Shown piece after piece: positions 26,745 through 35,084 of a stretch of 44,633 nucleotides of DNA. The position numbers and the translations under genes are program-made. Below the pieces are notes generated by a model, which was given only the letters and a program-made list of their open reading frames with translations, searched no databases and was not told the DNA's origin. The stretch comes from Terriglobia bacterium. Its GTDB lineage: Bacteria > Acidobacteriota > Terriglobia > Bryobacterales > Bryobacteraceae. The first letter of the stretch is position 1. Each line of letters begins with the position of its first letter. The stretch lies in NCBI GenBank assembly GCA_020073345.1, contig JAIQFI010000048.1, positions 1-44,633 on the forward strand. Direction: 5' to 3'.

Positions 26745-27545
26745 CTACGCGCTGGCTCCGTTGAGCAGCGCGTTTAAGTCGACTTCTGCGAAGTCTGGAT
26801 CGTCCGATTGAAAATGTCGAAGTGCCGCTTGAAGCTGCGGCATGTGGTCCTTTAGCCGCGGAAAGAACAGCTTGGTTTCGGTGGCCAGATCAAATTGAAT
26901 CGAAGTGACGAGGCCCCGGATGCATTCCCAGTCATCTGCATCTGCCGCGGTGATGCGCTGCCCGATTCTTGCATCTATGTGATGTCGGACGGCTTCGGCT
27001 CCGAATAGTTTCTCTGCGGTCCGTTTCGCCACGATTCTAGCTTCGCGTTCGTGTGGAACATCGCACCACTTCAAGCCTAGGTCCTTAATCGCAGCTGTGG
27101 TGAGATTCGGGACGAGGGTGTTTGCCGCCCACAGCCGCGTCCGACTGGTTCGTTGGACGAAATGCTGCAATTCGTGGGCTAGCGTCATCGTTAGACCCAC
27201 CTCATTTGAACACGTGCTGCCGTGTAAATAAATGAAGTCATCGGAAGCGGGAACGCCGCTAGAAAACACACTTTCCAGGATGTACGCTGGCGCAATCTGC
27301 CAGTGCGGGTGCGCTGCCTTCACGCGCGAGTAGAAGCCTCGATTCGCAACCCCGTTCTCCCTCTTGAATGCGTGCCAATCTTCATTGTCTAGGAAACAGA
27401 GTAATTGACGGTCCGAAAGTTGAAGTTCGAAGCAGTCTAAGACCCGCTGCGCAGCCACTTCGCGCTGTTTTCGAGTAGCTTGGTCATCCGCTTTGACGAT
27501 CAATTTGAGCGGCATGTTTGAGGCGCTCAGGGTTACTTCCAGCAC
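26745..27545 (-). CDS. Zinc-metallopeptidase-like protein of unknown family
   Basis: A 266-residue protein with the zincin motif HELQH at residues 124-128 inside TLAHELQHFVQR, and a downstream PHEREARI segment (about 173-180) that may supply the third ligand. There is no signal peptide, so it probably acts in the cytoplasm. GTG 27545 overlaps the end of the upstream Sel1/protease gene by 13 bases; ATG 27515 (MPLKLIVKADDQ) is an alternative start. The overlap indicates a two-gene operon. The substrate is unknown and the family is not one I can name. Confidence 0.65.
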   Translation of the reverse strand: MLEVTLSASNMPLKLIVKADDQATRKQREVAAQRVLDCFELQLSDRQLLCFLDNEDWHAFKRENGVANRGFYSRVKAAHPHWQIAPAYILESVFSSGVPASDDFIYLHGSTCSNEVGLTMTLAHELQHFVQRTSRTRLWAANTLVPNLTTAAIKDLGLKWCDVPHEREARIVAKRTAEKLFGAEAVRHHIDARIGQRITAADADDWECIRGLVTSIQFDLATETKLFFPRLKDHMPQLQAALRHFQSDDPDFAEVDLNALLNGASA

Positions 27546-29902
27546 TCAACGGCAATCGTGAAGGTCGATGCTCGCCGACTCGTTTCTGTGGGTCCCATTA
27601 CTACCTGCGAGGGTGCTGTCGAATATCGAATGCCATTGGCATCCAAAAAGTTTGTTACGATCGAGCTCTTGATTGCGAAGTTTACGTTCTGAGGTATATC
27701 GCCTGTCACCTTTGCCACGTTGAGTGCGTTGAGTTTCGCGACGACGACGCCGATGACGTTGCCCGCCGGGTCGAACACCGGACCTCCGCTATTCCCTGGT
27801 TGCACTGGTGCGGTGATTTGGTACTTGCTGGCGTCATCGCCGATTCCCGCGAGCGCGCTGATATTTCCAGTGGTGACGTTCAGCGTTGACGCCAGTGTTC
27901 CCGGGAGAGGGTAACCAGCGGCAAGAATCGCTTCTCCCAATCCTGGTCCACGACCGCCTCGAAACGTCGCGAAGGTCCCACCGGAATCAGCGAGCTTGAG
28001 TAATGCAAGATCGCTGCTCGGATCTCCGCCAATGAAGGAAAACGCTTGCTGTTTTCCAGAGCGTTCCGTAAACAAAGCTGAGCAGCCATCGATAACGTGG
28101 AAATTCGTTATTACATAGCCCTCTTTCGTGACCAAAAAGCCGGTTCCCATTGAATCTAGCTCCGGGACAGACTGCGTTTCGCTTTGTGCGGACTCGACCG
28201 AAGCGGGCTGGGGCTTCCATTTGTTTGCGAGAGCCTGAGCTTCTCCTATTCGTTCCGGCGTCATCAACTTCTCAAGGTCGTCTCGGAGTTTGGCGGCAGC
28301 CGGATCGCCAGACGCCGCTGCTAAGTTCAGCCACATATATGCCTGCACGTAGTCTTTAGGGACTCCTGTCCCGTCGCGGTAAAGCCTGCCAAGCAGAGAC
28401 TCCGCAGCGCGGTGGCCTTGTTCCGCAGATCGGCGAATCCAAAGGGCTGCGGTGCTCGGGTTGCGCGCCAGCTTTCCGTCCAAATATAAGAATCCAAGGT
28501 TATATTGACTTGCAGCGTAGCCGCGGTCAGCGGCTTGCAGAAACCACTTAGCAGCCTCACCCGGGTTCTGCTCCCCGCCTTCGCCGTTCGCCAGCATGAA
28601 TCCCAATGCGTTTTCTGCACGCAAGTTACCTTGCTGAGCCGCTTTCAAAAACAGTTCTCGGGCTTTCGGGTAGTCTTGTGTAGCTCCTTTGCCATTGCGG
28701 TATATCTGGCCTAAACGGACCTGAGCTTCGGCAACCCCCTCCGAAGCCGCGCGCGACAAATAGCTCACCGCCGTCTGAACATCCTGGGGCACGCCCCAGC
28801 CAAGTTCATACATCGTGCCGAGTTCATAGAACGCGAAGACGTAGTTCGCTTCTGCCGCCTTCTTCCACCACCGCACGGCCTCGTCATAATCCTGTTTCAC
28901 ACCCCGGCCGGAGCGAGAAACGTAGCCCATCGCAAAGTAGCCTTCCGGTGCACCAGCCTCAGCAGCTTTCCGAAACCAGTTCAAAGCTTCGGTGTAGCTC
29001 TGCTGTACGCCTCTCCCGTAGTAGTATCGGTAGCCAAGCCAGACTTGTCCCTCAGGATCTCCCTGTTGAGCCGCCCGTAGGTACCAGCGTGCTGCTTCCG
29101 TGTCGCTCCGGCTCACTCCTTCGCCTTGTTCGTACGCTTGACCCAAAGCGACCATCGCGGGAGCAAAACTCTTTTCGGCTGCAATCCGGTAAAGCCTCGC
29201 CGCCTCCGAGTTGTTAGGAGGCCCGATGCGACCATCGTGATACATCAGTGCCAAACCAGTATATGCACTCAAGGAACCGTGCTGCGTTGCTCGGCGTAGC
29301 CAGAGTTCTGCCTGGCTAAAGTTCTGGTTCAGCCCTCGTCCCTCCAGGTACAGCTCTCCGAGGCAATCTTCCCCTGCGGCGAAGCCTTGATTTGCGGCCA
29401 GTTGACACCACCGCGCCGCCGCCTTTCCGTCTTTCTCATTTAGCTCGCCTTGGAGGAAGGAGACGGCTAGGTTCACTTGCGCTTCTGGATTTCCCTGTTC
29501 GGCTGCGCTGGTGATGAGTAGCCGTGCAGCTGCGAGGTCTTTGGAAACTCCTTTCCCGACCCACAGCATGATGCCCACGCGCAGTTGGGCTTGTGGATCA
29601 CCCTTTTCAGCGCGCTGACGCCACTCTGGAAGGGCCGCCGCTGCGCGTACAAACCACTTCGTGGCCTCGTCTTCGTCCTTTGGGACGCCCTGACCGGACC
29701 AGAAGAGGAACCCGACTTCTAACTGTGCTTGCGCAAGTCCCTGTTCCGCCAGCGGACGCAACTCGCGCATCGCGGCGACATAGTCGGAAATCTCAAGAGC
29801 TCGTTTTCCATTCTCAAAATCGGCGCCGAATAATGGCGGAATGCTTACCGTTAGGGTGGAACCTAACAGCACAAGGTTGACTGCGTTGGCTAACTTCGAC
29901 AT
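27533..29902 (-). CDS. Sel1-repeat protein fused to a HtrA/trypsin-like serine protease
   Basis: A 789-residue exported protein. The frame is open to 29977, but ATG 29902 begins a signal peptide (MSKLANAVNLVLLGSTLTVS). Residues from about 30 to 560 are tandem Sel1-like repeats of about 36 residues (A..LG.LY..G.GV..D...A..W..KAA..G), roughly 14 copies. The C-terminal domain is a chymotrypsin-fold protease with His in TNFHVIDG (about residue 602), Asp in SSDLALLKL (about 630) and Ser in QPGNSGGPV (about 704). No PDZ domain follows. The repeats probably bind partner proteins and the protease cuts them or senses damage in the periplasm. It overlaps the zinc-peptidase gene downstream. Confidence 0.85.
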   Translation of the reverse strand: MSKLANAVNLVLLGSTLTVSIPPLFGADFENGKRALEISDYVAAMRELRPLAEQGLAQAQLEVGFLFWSGQGVPKDEDEATKWFVRAAAALPEWRQRAEKGDPQAQLRVGIMLWVGKGVSKDLAAARLLITSAAEQGNPEAQVNLAVSFLQGELNEKDGKAAARWCQLAANQGFAAGEDCLGELYLEGRGLNQNFSQAELWLRRATQHGSLSAYTGLALMYHDGRIGPPNNSEAARLYRIAAEKSFAPAMVALGQAYEQGEGVSRSDTEAARWYLRAAQQGDPEGQVWLGYRYYYGRGVQQSYTEALNWFRKAAEAGAPEGYFAMGYVSRSGRGVKQDYDEAVRWWKKAAEANYVFAFYELGTMYELGWGVPQDVQTAVSYLSRAASEGVAEAQVRLGQIYRNGKGATQDYPKARELFLKAAQQGNLRAENALGFMLANGEGGEQNPGEAAKWFLQAADRGYAASQYNLGFLYLDGKLARNPSTAALWIRRSAEQGHRAAESLLGRLYRDGTGVPKDYVQAYMWLNLAAASGDPAAAKLRDDLEKLMTPERIGEAQALANKWKPQPASVESAQSETQSVPELDSMGTGFLVTKEGYVITNFHVIDGCSALFTERSGKQQAFSFIGGDPSSDLALLKLADSGGTFATFRGGRGPGLGEAILAAGYPLPGTLASTLNVTTGNISALAGIGDDASKYQITAPVQPGNSGGPVFDPAGNVIGVVVAKLNALNVAKVTGDIPQNVNFAIKSSIVTNFLDANGIRYSTAPSQVVMGPTETSRRASTFTIAVECWK

Positions 29903-30170
29903 CAATCGGTGGAGCGACTCCTTTGAAACCTGATCGGAACGATCAAACAACTGGTGTTCGATCCGAGTATATTTCACCCGGCTGGCGAATGCCAGGAGTG
30001 CTTGCCTGGATAGTGCATTTCAAATGATTTGGCACAGATCGCGGTCGGACGGCTGCATATGAAAGTGGCCAAGCGGTTGTGCTCCCTTTTAGGTACGGAT
30101 CGGTGTTTGACATTGCCCGCATCCACACCACGTATTCCCTAAGACCATTCGTGCGGCCTCCGGCGCTGCG

Positions 30171-30536
30171 ATGACGGGGCATACTCGTGACGTGAAGACG
30201 AAGACTCTGGATCAGGTCGTGGCGATGCAGGCCAAGGCTGTGCGCTTCCTGCAAGATGTCGTGGGCGATACGGACCGGGCGGACGAAATCGAGTCCATGT
30301 CACCCGAAGAGTACGCCGAGCACAAGCGAGTCCAGATCGAGAATCCCGCCGTCACGAATCGTGAAACAAGGAGAACACCTATGGCAACGAAAGCAACTCG
30401 GGCCGAACTGGAAGACCGCGTGGCGGAGCTCGAAGAGGAGAACAGCGTGCTCAACGACAAGCTTGATTCGATCGAGGAGATCGTCGGCTCTGATGAGGAC
30501 GAGGACCTCGACGACGATGGGGAGGACGACGACTGA
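30171..30536 (+). CDS. Two small proteins joined in one frame (helical protein plus acidic coiled-coil protein)
   Basis: The 121-residue frame has two parts. Part one (about 1-68: KTKTLDQVVAMQAKAVRFLQ, DDRADEI-like GDTDRADEIESMSPEEYAEH, ending IENP) is a helical protein. Part two begins at an internal ATG 30381 (MATKATRAELEDRVAELEEE...), preceded by AAGGAGA at 30368-30374, and is a coiled coil with a very acidic tail of Asp/Glu. In related bacteria, as far as I recall, similar proteins are separate neighbouring genes; here no stop lies between them. The first start may be ATG 30171 or GTG 30192. Functions unknown. A TTGACA box at 30107-30112 may be part of the promoter. Confidence 0.6.
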   Translation: MTGHTRDVKTKTLDQVVAMQAKAVRFLQDVVGDTDRADEIESMSPEEYAEHKRVQIENPAVTNRETRRTPMATKATRAELEDRVAELEEENSVLNDKLDSIEEIVGSDEDEDLDDDGEDDD

Positions 30537-30557
30537 CTCAAACCGCTACCCACTTAC

Positions 30558-30587
30558 GCTTGGCGCGGCATTGCTGCCGCGCCAAGC
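30558..30587 (+). terminator. Perfect 13-bp stem-loop, probable terminator
   Basis: GCTTGGCGCGGCA (30558-30570) pairs fully with 30575-30587 across a TTGC loop. It lies 22 bases after the acidic-protein stop and before the HTH gene. There is no T-run directly after it, so it could also be an mRNA-stabilising or bidirectional structure. Confidence 0.6.
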
Positions 30588-30709
30588 GGAGCTTTCCGAG
30601 CCGTGCCGGAAACGTTAACGGTTCGTTAACGGTTCGCGCAAGCTCTGTGTACCAACCGTGCGGTTCGTCGAATAGTCGTCAAACACTCATCCAAGGACAG
30701 GAATTACGC

Positions 30710-32017
30710 ATGCTGGAAGGGTTCTATCGGATTGGACAGGCTTCTAAGCAACTAGGCATCTCCTCGTACCATTTGCGGCGACTCTGCCAGGCTGGTGCCG
30801 TCGAGGCGGAACTCACCTCCGGCAATCAGTGGAAAATCCCGATTTCTGAAATCTCGCGACTCCAACAAGAAGGCGTGCCACCAATCCCACAAAGACTTAG
30901 CGAAGAGGACGAGCCGCCCACACGCCCCCCGGAACAACGGCAGACGCGGGTACCAGACGGTCTGTACGCCGAACCGTCCGACGGCGTGATCGATGCGGCG
31001 GAGGACGTGGCGATCACGGAGAACCGGCTAAGGAAGCGTCGGCTGGAGCGCGAACTCGAAGAAGAGGAGGATTTCTTCCGAGAACGGGACGCGCGGGAAG
31101 TCGCCCAACAGGCCGCGGACCGGGAGACCGCAAGGAAAGAACAGCAGAGGCAGCAGCGGCGAGAGTGGGAAAACGCGTGGATTGCATATGCTCTCAGGTG
31201 CGTACCAGATGATGCTCCGAGGGATCTGGAGTTGGATGTTCACGGGCAGGTGGCCAACGCACTCACCGCGCTTCAGATCGACCAGCCCGAATTTGCGGTT
31301 CGACGGGTTATTGAGGCCGCAGTGGAAAGAGCCCTCATTCCGTGGAGACGCCAGGCCCAACGAAGACAGGCCATTGATACTGCGATCAACTGTCTTCCGT
31401 TTCAACTCCGGCACAACCGCGATTTCGCTGACCAGAAACAAGCAGCAATTCGCATCGCTGCACACGCTGTGGATCAGGCGCGCCCAGATGACGATTACGA
31501 CTCTCTGGAGGCCGCAGCTAAACACGCGGTCGCCCCAATTCTGAAAGCCTTCGAGCACGCGCAACTGAGCGAACAGGTGGTGGCCTGGACTATTGTGCGC
31601 GGTGCCAGCTCTCGCGAAGATGACGAAGCCAAAGAACTTGTACGAACAGCTTTGGCAAAGGTCCCCATCGGCTCTTCGCGAGCACAGATGGAACGAGCAC
31701 GGGATGAGGCGCTAGCCCCGCTTCTCGCACGCATTACCGACCGCGAGCGGGCCGAGGTAGCCACGGCTGAAGAACATCGAAGGCGCCAGGCTACGGAACG
31801 ACGTGTCCACTCCCAGATGGGCTACGTCGACGATTACCTCAAAGAGGCTTACGCCTACGAGGATAGTTACCGCGGCGTTTACGAACGTCTAGAGGACGCG
31901 CGGCGCCTCAACGCAACGATCCGCGGCGCCCTGGTCGAAGAGTGTCTGGCCGATCCTACACTTGACGATGACGACATTCGGAGCCGGATCGAGGAACTTG
32001 TAGACGAACTCCTTTGA
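30710..32017 (+). CDS. MerR/excisionase-type HTH protein with long charged coiled coil
   Basis: A 435-residue protein. Residues 5-52 (YRIGQASKQLGISSYHLRRL...W-K-I-P-ISEISRL) form a MerR/excisionase-type winged helix that should bind DNA. A Pro-rich linker follows, then about 350 residues of highly charged helix (ERELEEEEDFFRERDAREVA and similar), likely a coiled coil. The frame is open from 30560, but ATG 30710 follows AAGGACAGG and starts the HTH directly. It may organise or regulate DNA in the surrounding accessory region; that is inference. Confidence 0.75.
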   Translation: MLEGFYRIGQASKQLGISSYHLRRLCQAGAVEAELTSGNQWKIPISEISRLQQEGVPPIPQRLSEEDEPPTRPPEQRQTRVPDGLYAEPSDGVIDAAEDVAITENRLRKRRLERELEEEEDFFRERDAREVAQQAADRETARKEQQRQQRREWENAWIAYALRCVPDDAPRDLELDVHGQVANALTALQIDQPEFAVRRVIEAAVERALIPWRRQAQRRQAIDTAINCLPFQLRHNRDFADQKQAAIRIAAHAVDQARPDDDYDSLEAAAKHAVAPILKAFEHAQLSEQVVAWTIVRGASSREDDEAKELVRTALAKVPIGSSRAQMERARDEALAPLLARITDRERAEVATAEEHRRRQATERRVHSQMGYVDDYLKEAYAYEDSYRGVYERLEDARRLNATIRGALVEECLADPTLDDDDIRSRIEELVDELL

Positions 32018-32068
32018 GTCCGCACGGCAAGGGAAACGGGCGGCACAGTGGTAGTATTTTGGGGAATC

Positions 32069-32242
32069 ATGGACATCCTATGGTTTTTGGAGCGTCGTCT
32101 CCACTTTATCTGGCGCCTTTATCGCAGAGCTGCTTTGCCCTTCAAGATCACAAAACGCAAGATTGACCACGGATCACCATTCCGGCTGGGGCGATCATTA
32201 GGGTCGTTGCCGGGCCAAACGGTGAAGGAGACCGGATGGTAG
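32069..32242 (+). CDS. Small truncated protein, N-terminal family fragment
   Basis: ATG 32069 follows GGGGA. The protein starts MDILWFLERRLHFIWRLYRR, AALPFKITKRKI, which resembles the start of longer small proteins I recall from Solibacter-like genomes ('FLxxRxxFIxxFYxxAxxPFxxxxRKI'). After about residue 38 the frame runs on unlike any family and stops at 32242, while a different frame there encodes an IPAG protein. It is probably a truncated or frameshifted gene. Confidence 0.4.
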   Translation: MDILWFLERRLHFIWRLYRRAALPFKITKRKIDHGSPFRLGRSLGSLPGQTVKETGW

Positions 32243-32370
32243 ACGTGCTTTGGGAACGCAGGCCGCTTGTGATGTTTGCGATTGACCTGACTGCGGGCGG
32301 AACCGAAATCAAGAATAAGCGCGTGGAGCCGTTATCGCAGAACGGAGGGCGTCCATGCAATATCTCCTGA
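32162..32370 (+). pseudogene. Small 'IPAG' protein (member a), start not visible
   Basis: The frame following a TGA at about 32160 reads PRITIPAGAIIRVVAGPNGE, GDRMVDVLWERR, PLVMFAIDLTAGGTEI and ends at TGA 32368-32370, overlapping the next gene. It is the clearest copy of the IPAG family in the window (compare VTIPAGTLIEVVGPVEG next door). No usual start codon exists before the domain, so it probably lost its start by a frameshift with the gene fragment at 32069. Confidence 0.5.
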
Positions 32371-32645
32371 CTCTTCCGATGATGGTACTCGCCTTCAAGA
32401 ACAACCACCAAGCCGCTGTCACCATTCCGGCAGGAACGCTCATCGAAGTTGTCGGTCCAGTCGAAGGAGATGATCGCTTCTTGCTTGTAAGGGCGGATGA
32501 TGGGCAGTTTCACATCTTCGCTTCGGATCTTGCGGACCGAGCAAATCCAGTCGTTGTTCGCGAGTCGGTGCGGGGCTTCTCGGAGGAGAGCCTCGTATCG
32601 AAACCCAAATCCAAAAGAGGAGCGCACCGACGAGCCATTGCCTAA
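32355..32645 (+). CDS. Small 'IPAG' protein (member b)
   Basis: A 96-residue protein. ATG 32355 follows GGAGG about seven bases upstream. After MQYLLTLPMMVLAFKNNHQA comes VTIPAGTLIEVVGPVEGDDR, FLLVRADDGQFHIFASDLAD and a basic tail (KPKSKRGAHRRAIA). Strand-loop-strand pattern suggests a small SH3-like barrel. It overlaps the end of the sister copy (member a) by 16 bases, so the two look like tandem duplicates. Role unknown. Confidence 0.65.
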   Translation: MQYLLTLPMMVLAFKNNHQAAVTIPAGTLIEVVGPVEGDDRFLLVRADDGQFHIFASDLADRANPVVVRESVRGFSEESLVSKPKSKRGAHRRAIA

Positions 32646-32931
32646 CGCCTCACCGTGGAGGTGCTCAGTCTGGCGTGGTCTGGTGAACTATTGTGTAATG
32701 TTTTCCTCCATCTGGAAAGCCGGCGCGTCACTACGGGCGGAATCACACGGCACCCCGACAAAGAGGAAGAGGCCCGCGATCTATCCTGGAAATGCTACGT
32801 CACTTGTGCGGGCCGCGCGGCCAAGTGACGGTTGGTGGTCAGTCCTGGATAGCGGAACATCATCGTTCCGCGCCACATTCAGGCGGTTATGATTATTGCA
32901 GGGTCGAAGCCCCGTTTCCGGGCGCGGCGTA
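32646..32931. other. Short gap without firm gene
   Basis: A GTG frame at about 32655-32828 (57 codons, VEVLSLAWSGELLCN...) is open but has no ribosome binding site and no recognisable content, so it is not called. Confidence 0.3.
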
Positions 32932-33840
32932 TCAGGCCGCGGCGCTCTCTTGCTGCTGCGGCTGCAGACTGTTTAGAAAGTCGGCTGCGCGCTGCGCGTG
33001 TGCGGCCGCGTCGAAGATCGCGCGCTTGTCTTCCTTGAGTACGTCGAGCCAGTGCACGAGATAGGCAGCGTGGTCTTCCCTGATCTCCGGCGTGATGCCG
33101 AGGTCGGCGCACAGGAAAGCGGCTCCCAGTTCCGCAACAAGTTCCTCGCGGGCATATCCGGTGTCTCCGAATTTCTGCCGGCCAAAGTCGCGATCAAGGC
33201 GGCGTTCGTGCTTCGTCCAGTGGGTCAGCTCGTGTAGGGCGGTAGAGTAATAGCTCTCCTTGTCTTTGAAAGCCTCGAAGGGTGGTAGCTGGATGGTGTC
33301 CCGCGAAGGCGCATAAAAGGCGCTACTTCCGCCATGGTGGATCGTGGCGGCGGTGTTAGTCATGAAACGGTCGGCGTTCTCGATGCGCTCGGACAGCGGC
33401 AAGGGATTCTCCGGCTGCGCGTAGTAGTGTGCGGGCAAGCCTTCTACCTGCTCCACGTTGAAGACCGTGTATCCCTTCATAAACGGGAGCTCGCGCTCGG
33501 TGTCCTCGCCTTGCTCGTTCGTCTCGGTCTTGGTGATGCTGTTGGCGTAAACCACAAGTGAACCGTGCTCGCCCTTGCGCACCTGGCCTTTCAGTTCCTG
33601 CGCCTGGTTGTAGGTCATCCAGATGGGGGCCGCGTATCCCCTGGCCATCGCGTCGCCCCACAGCAGGAGAATATTCATTCCCCGGTACGGCGTGCTGTTG
33701 TGACGGAGGGGTCGCGTGATGCGTCCGGCTGCGTGCTCCGCGCTCCACGGCTTCAGCCATGTGCGGATGCCTCGCTCAAGGTCGGAAATAATGCGCTCGG
33801 TAACGCGGGTGTAAACGTCTTTGCTGTCGAAGGTACTCAT
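32932..33840 (-). CDS. ardC: ArdC-type antirestriction protein (ssDNA-binding plus zincin domain)
   Basis: A 302-residue protein of the ArdC family, usually found on plasmids and conjugative elements, where it protects incoming DNA. The N-terminal domain (DVYTRVTERIISDLERG, PYRGMNILLLW, GYAAPIWMTYNQAQELKGQV, RKGEHGS) is the ArdC ssDNA-binding fold, and the C-terminal domain carries HELTH at residues 203-207 and ELVAELGAAFLC, the metallopeptidase part. The frame is open to 33957, but ATG 33840 (MSTFDSKDVYTRV) is the family-like start. No conjugation or plasmid genes are visible near it, so it marks an acquired region. Confidence 0.85.
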   Translation of the reverse strand: MSTFDSKDVYTRVTERIISDLERGIRTWLKPWSAEHAAGRITRPLRHNSTPYRGMNILLLWGDAMARGYAAPIWMTYNQAQELKGQVRKGEHGSLVVYANSITKTETNEQGEDTERELPFMKGYTVFNVEQVEGLPAHYYAQPENPLPLSERIENADRFMTNTAATIHHGGSSAFYAPSRDTIQLPPFEAFKDKESYYSTALHELTHWTKHERRLDRDFGRQKFGDTGYAREELVAELGAAFLCADLGITPEIREDHAAYLVHWLDVLKEDKRAIFDAAAHAQRAADFLNSLQPQQQESAAA

Positions 33841-34394
33841 TCGTGTTCTTCTTTGGAAATGGGTTGCAATGCAATGCAACCCTGGCCATCGCCGAGATCG
33901 GGGGTAGCAGAGCGCAAGGGCGCGCGATCCGGGAGGGGGATCACCCGGGCTGCACAAGCCGATGTGTTTTCAGGCGCGGAAGCCTGGGGAAACCCGGTCG
34001 GCGGCGCAGCCTTGCCCTTGCGCGACGCGGGGGGCGGCGCACCCTAGGCGCTCGCTCAGGCCACAGCGGCACCGATAGGCATTGCGAAAGATTCTGAGCT
34101 GACGCCGGCTTTCCACACATTCGGAGTTTGGGGACAACTGGCTGGATTCATTTCCAGCCGAAGCGCGTGACACGGCCAAGTGACCTTTTGCCCGAATTAC
34201 CGGCTCCGATCCGATTTCTCGTTCTTAATCCGATCCAACTTCCTGGCCGTTCAGCTCTAATCGGACAAGGGTCGTTGTCCATAAGTTCCACATCACCATG
34301 CCATCAGAATTGTTTATGGACGGATGGCCGACCATACATCCACTATCCAAATGACGAGCCGTTAGCGACTTAAAAGACCAGCATGAGGACTCGG
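33841..34394. other. Long intergenic stretch without recognised gene
   Basis: Short open frames exist on both strands but none has a ribosome binding site or family signal. From about 34100 the base composition becomes less GC-rich. Confidence 0.4.
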
Positions 34395-34830
34395 GCTTAA
34401 GACTCTACTGCCTTGACCGGAAATGAAGTGTCCAGCTTCGGGCAAGAAGACGACCTCAGTTTTGGGCGCTTGGCGCTCCAGGCGGCTCTTGGTTTCGGTG
34501 GAATCGAGAAGCACGTCCCGTGCACCACAACCGCCAGTACTGGCATGTCGAGCCGCCGGAGAGAGGCCGCGTTAGGACGTCATCGAGCCATAGGCTGTAA
34601 GCGTCCGAAGAAAACGGCGGACGGGAAGGTGCGCTCAGGCTGGGTTCACGGGCGAATGTGCGCCTTTCGGCCATTCACATGGCGGTGTTCCCCGCGCCGC
34701 CGTGGAACAGCAGCAGCGGCGGAGCGTCTTCAGCACCGGAGGCGATAGCGAGTGTTTCTCCCTGACTCGTGGGTATGCGGATTTCCTTCAGGAGATTTGT
34801 AAATTCGACAAACGGACGACGAAGTCCTCT
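34395..34830 (-). pseudogene. Decayed alpha/beta hydrolase
   Basis: On the minus strand the N-terminal part reads ETLAIASGAEDAPPLLLFHG, GAGNTAM, the oxyanion HGG motif of an alpha/beta hydrolase. A TGA follows (34677-34675, minus), where family members often have Trp, and then a degraded stretch with SAPSRPPFSSDAYSLWLDDV. In another frame come MPVLAVV and then VLLDSTETKSRLERQAPKTE, VVFLPEAGHFIS with the catalytic His (GHFI). The nucleophile-elbow region between these pieces is missing, so at least one stop, frame changes and a deletion have destroyed it. Confidence 0.6.
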
Positions 34831-35084
34831 CGACCTACGCCCGTTGCGGATCGTATTGATGCCTCAATGTCCGCGAGGATCACCCTCGACTATGAAGACA
34901 AGCACCCCCACCAGGATGACTGGCGGCTATCAAAAGCGCTGATATTTCCGATTCCACGGAATGGATTGACACCCATCGGATCCGGTCATATACTTCGTTG
35001 GCAGAGGCTTGCCGAATTCTGCCGTCCACCCGGGACCGTAACGGGTTCCCTCCGGTGAGCTGACGAGGATGAAAGGCGGAAAAT

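Noticed and set aside
348-34830. Alternative genetic code (TAG or TGA read as an amino acid)
   Set aside because: Both codons also end genes that are clearly complete here (for example TGA at 12697-12699, TAG at 20642-20644), so isolated mutations fit better.
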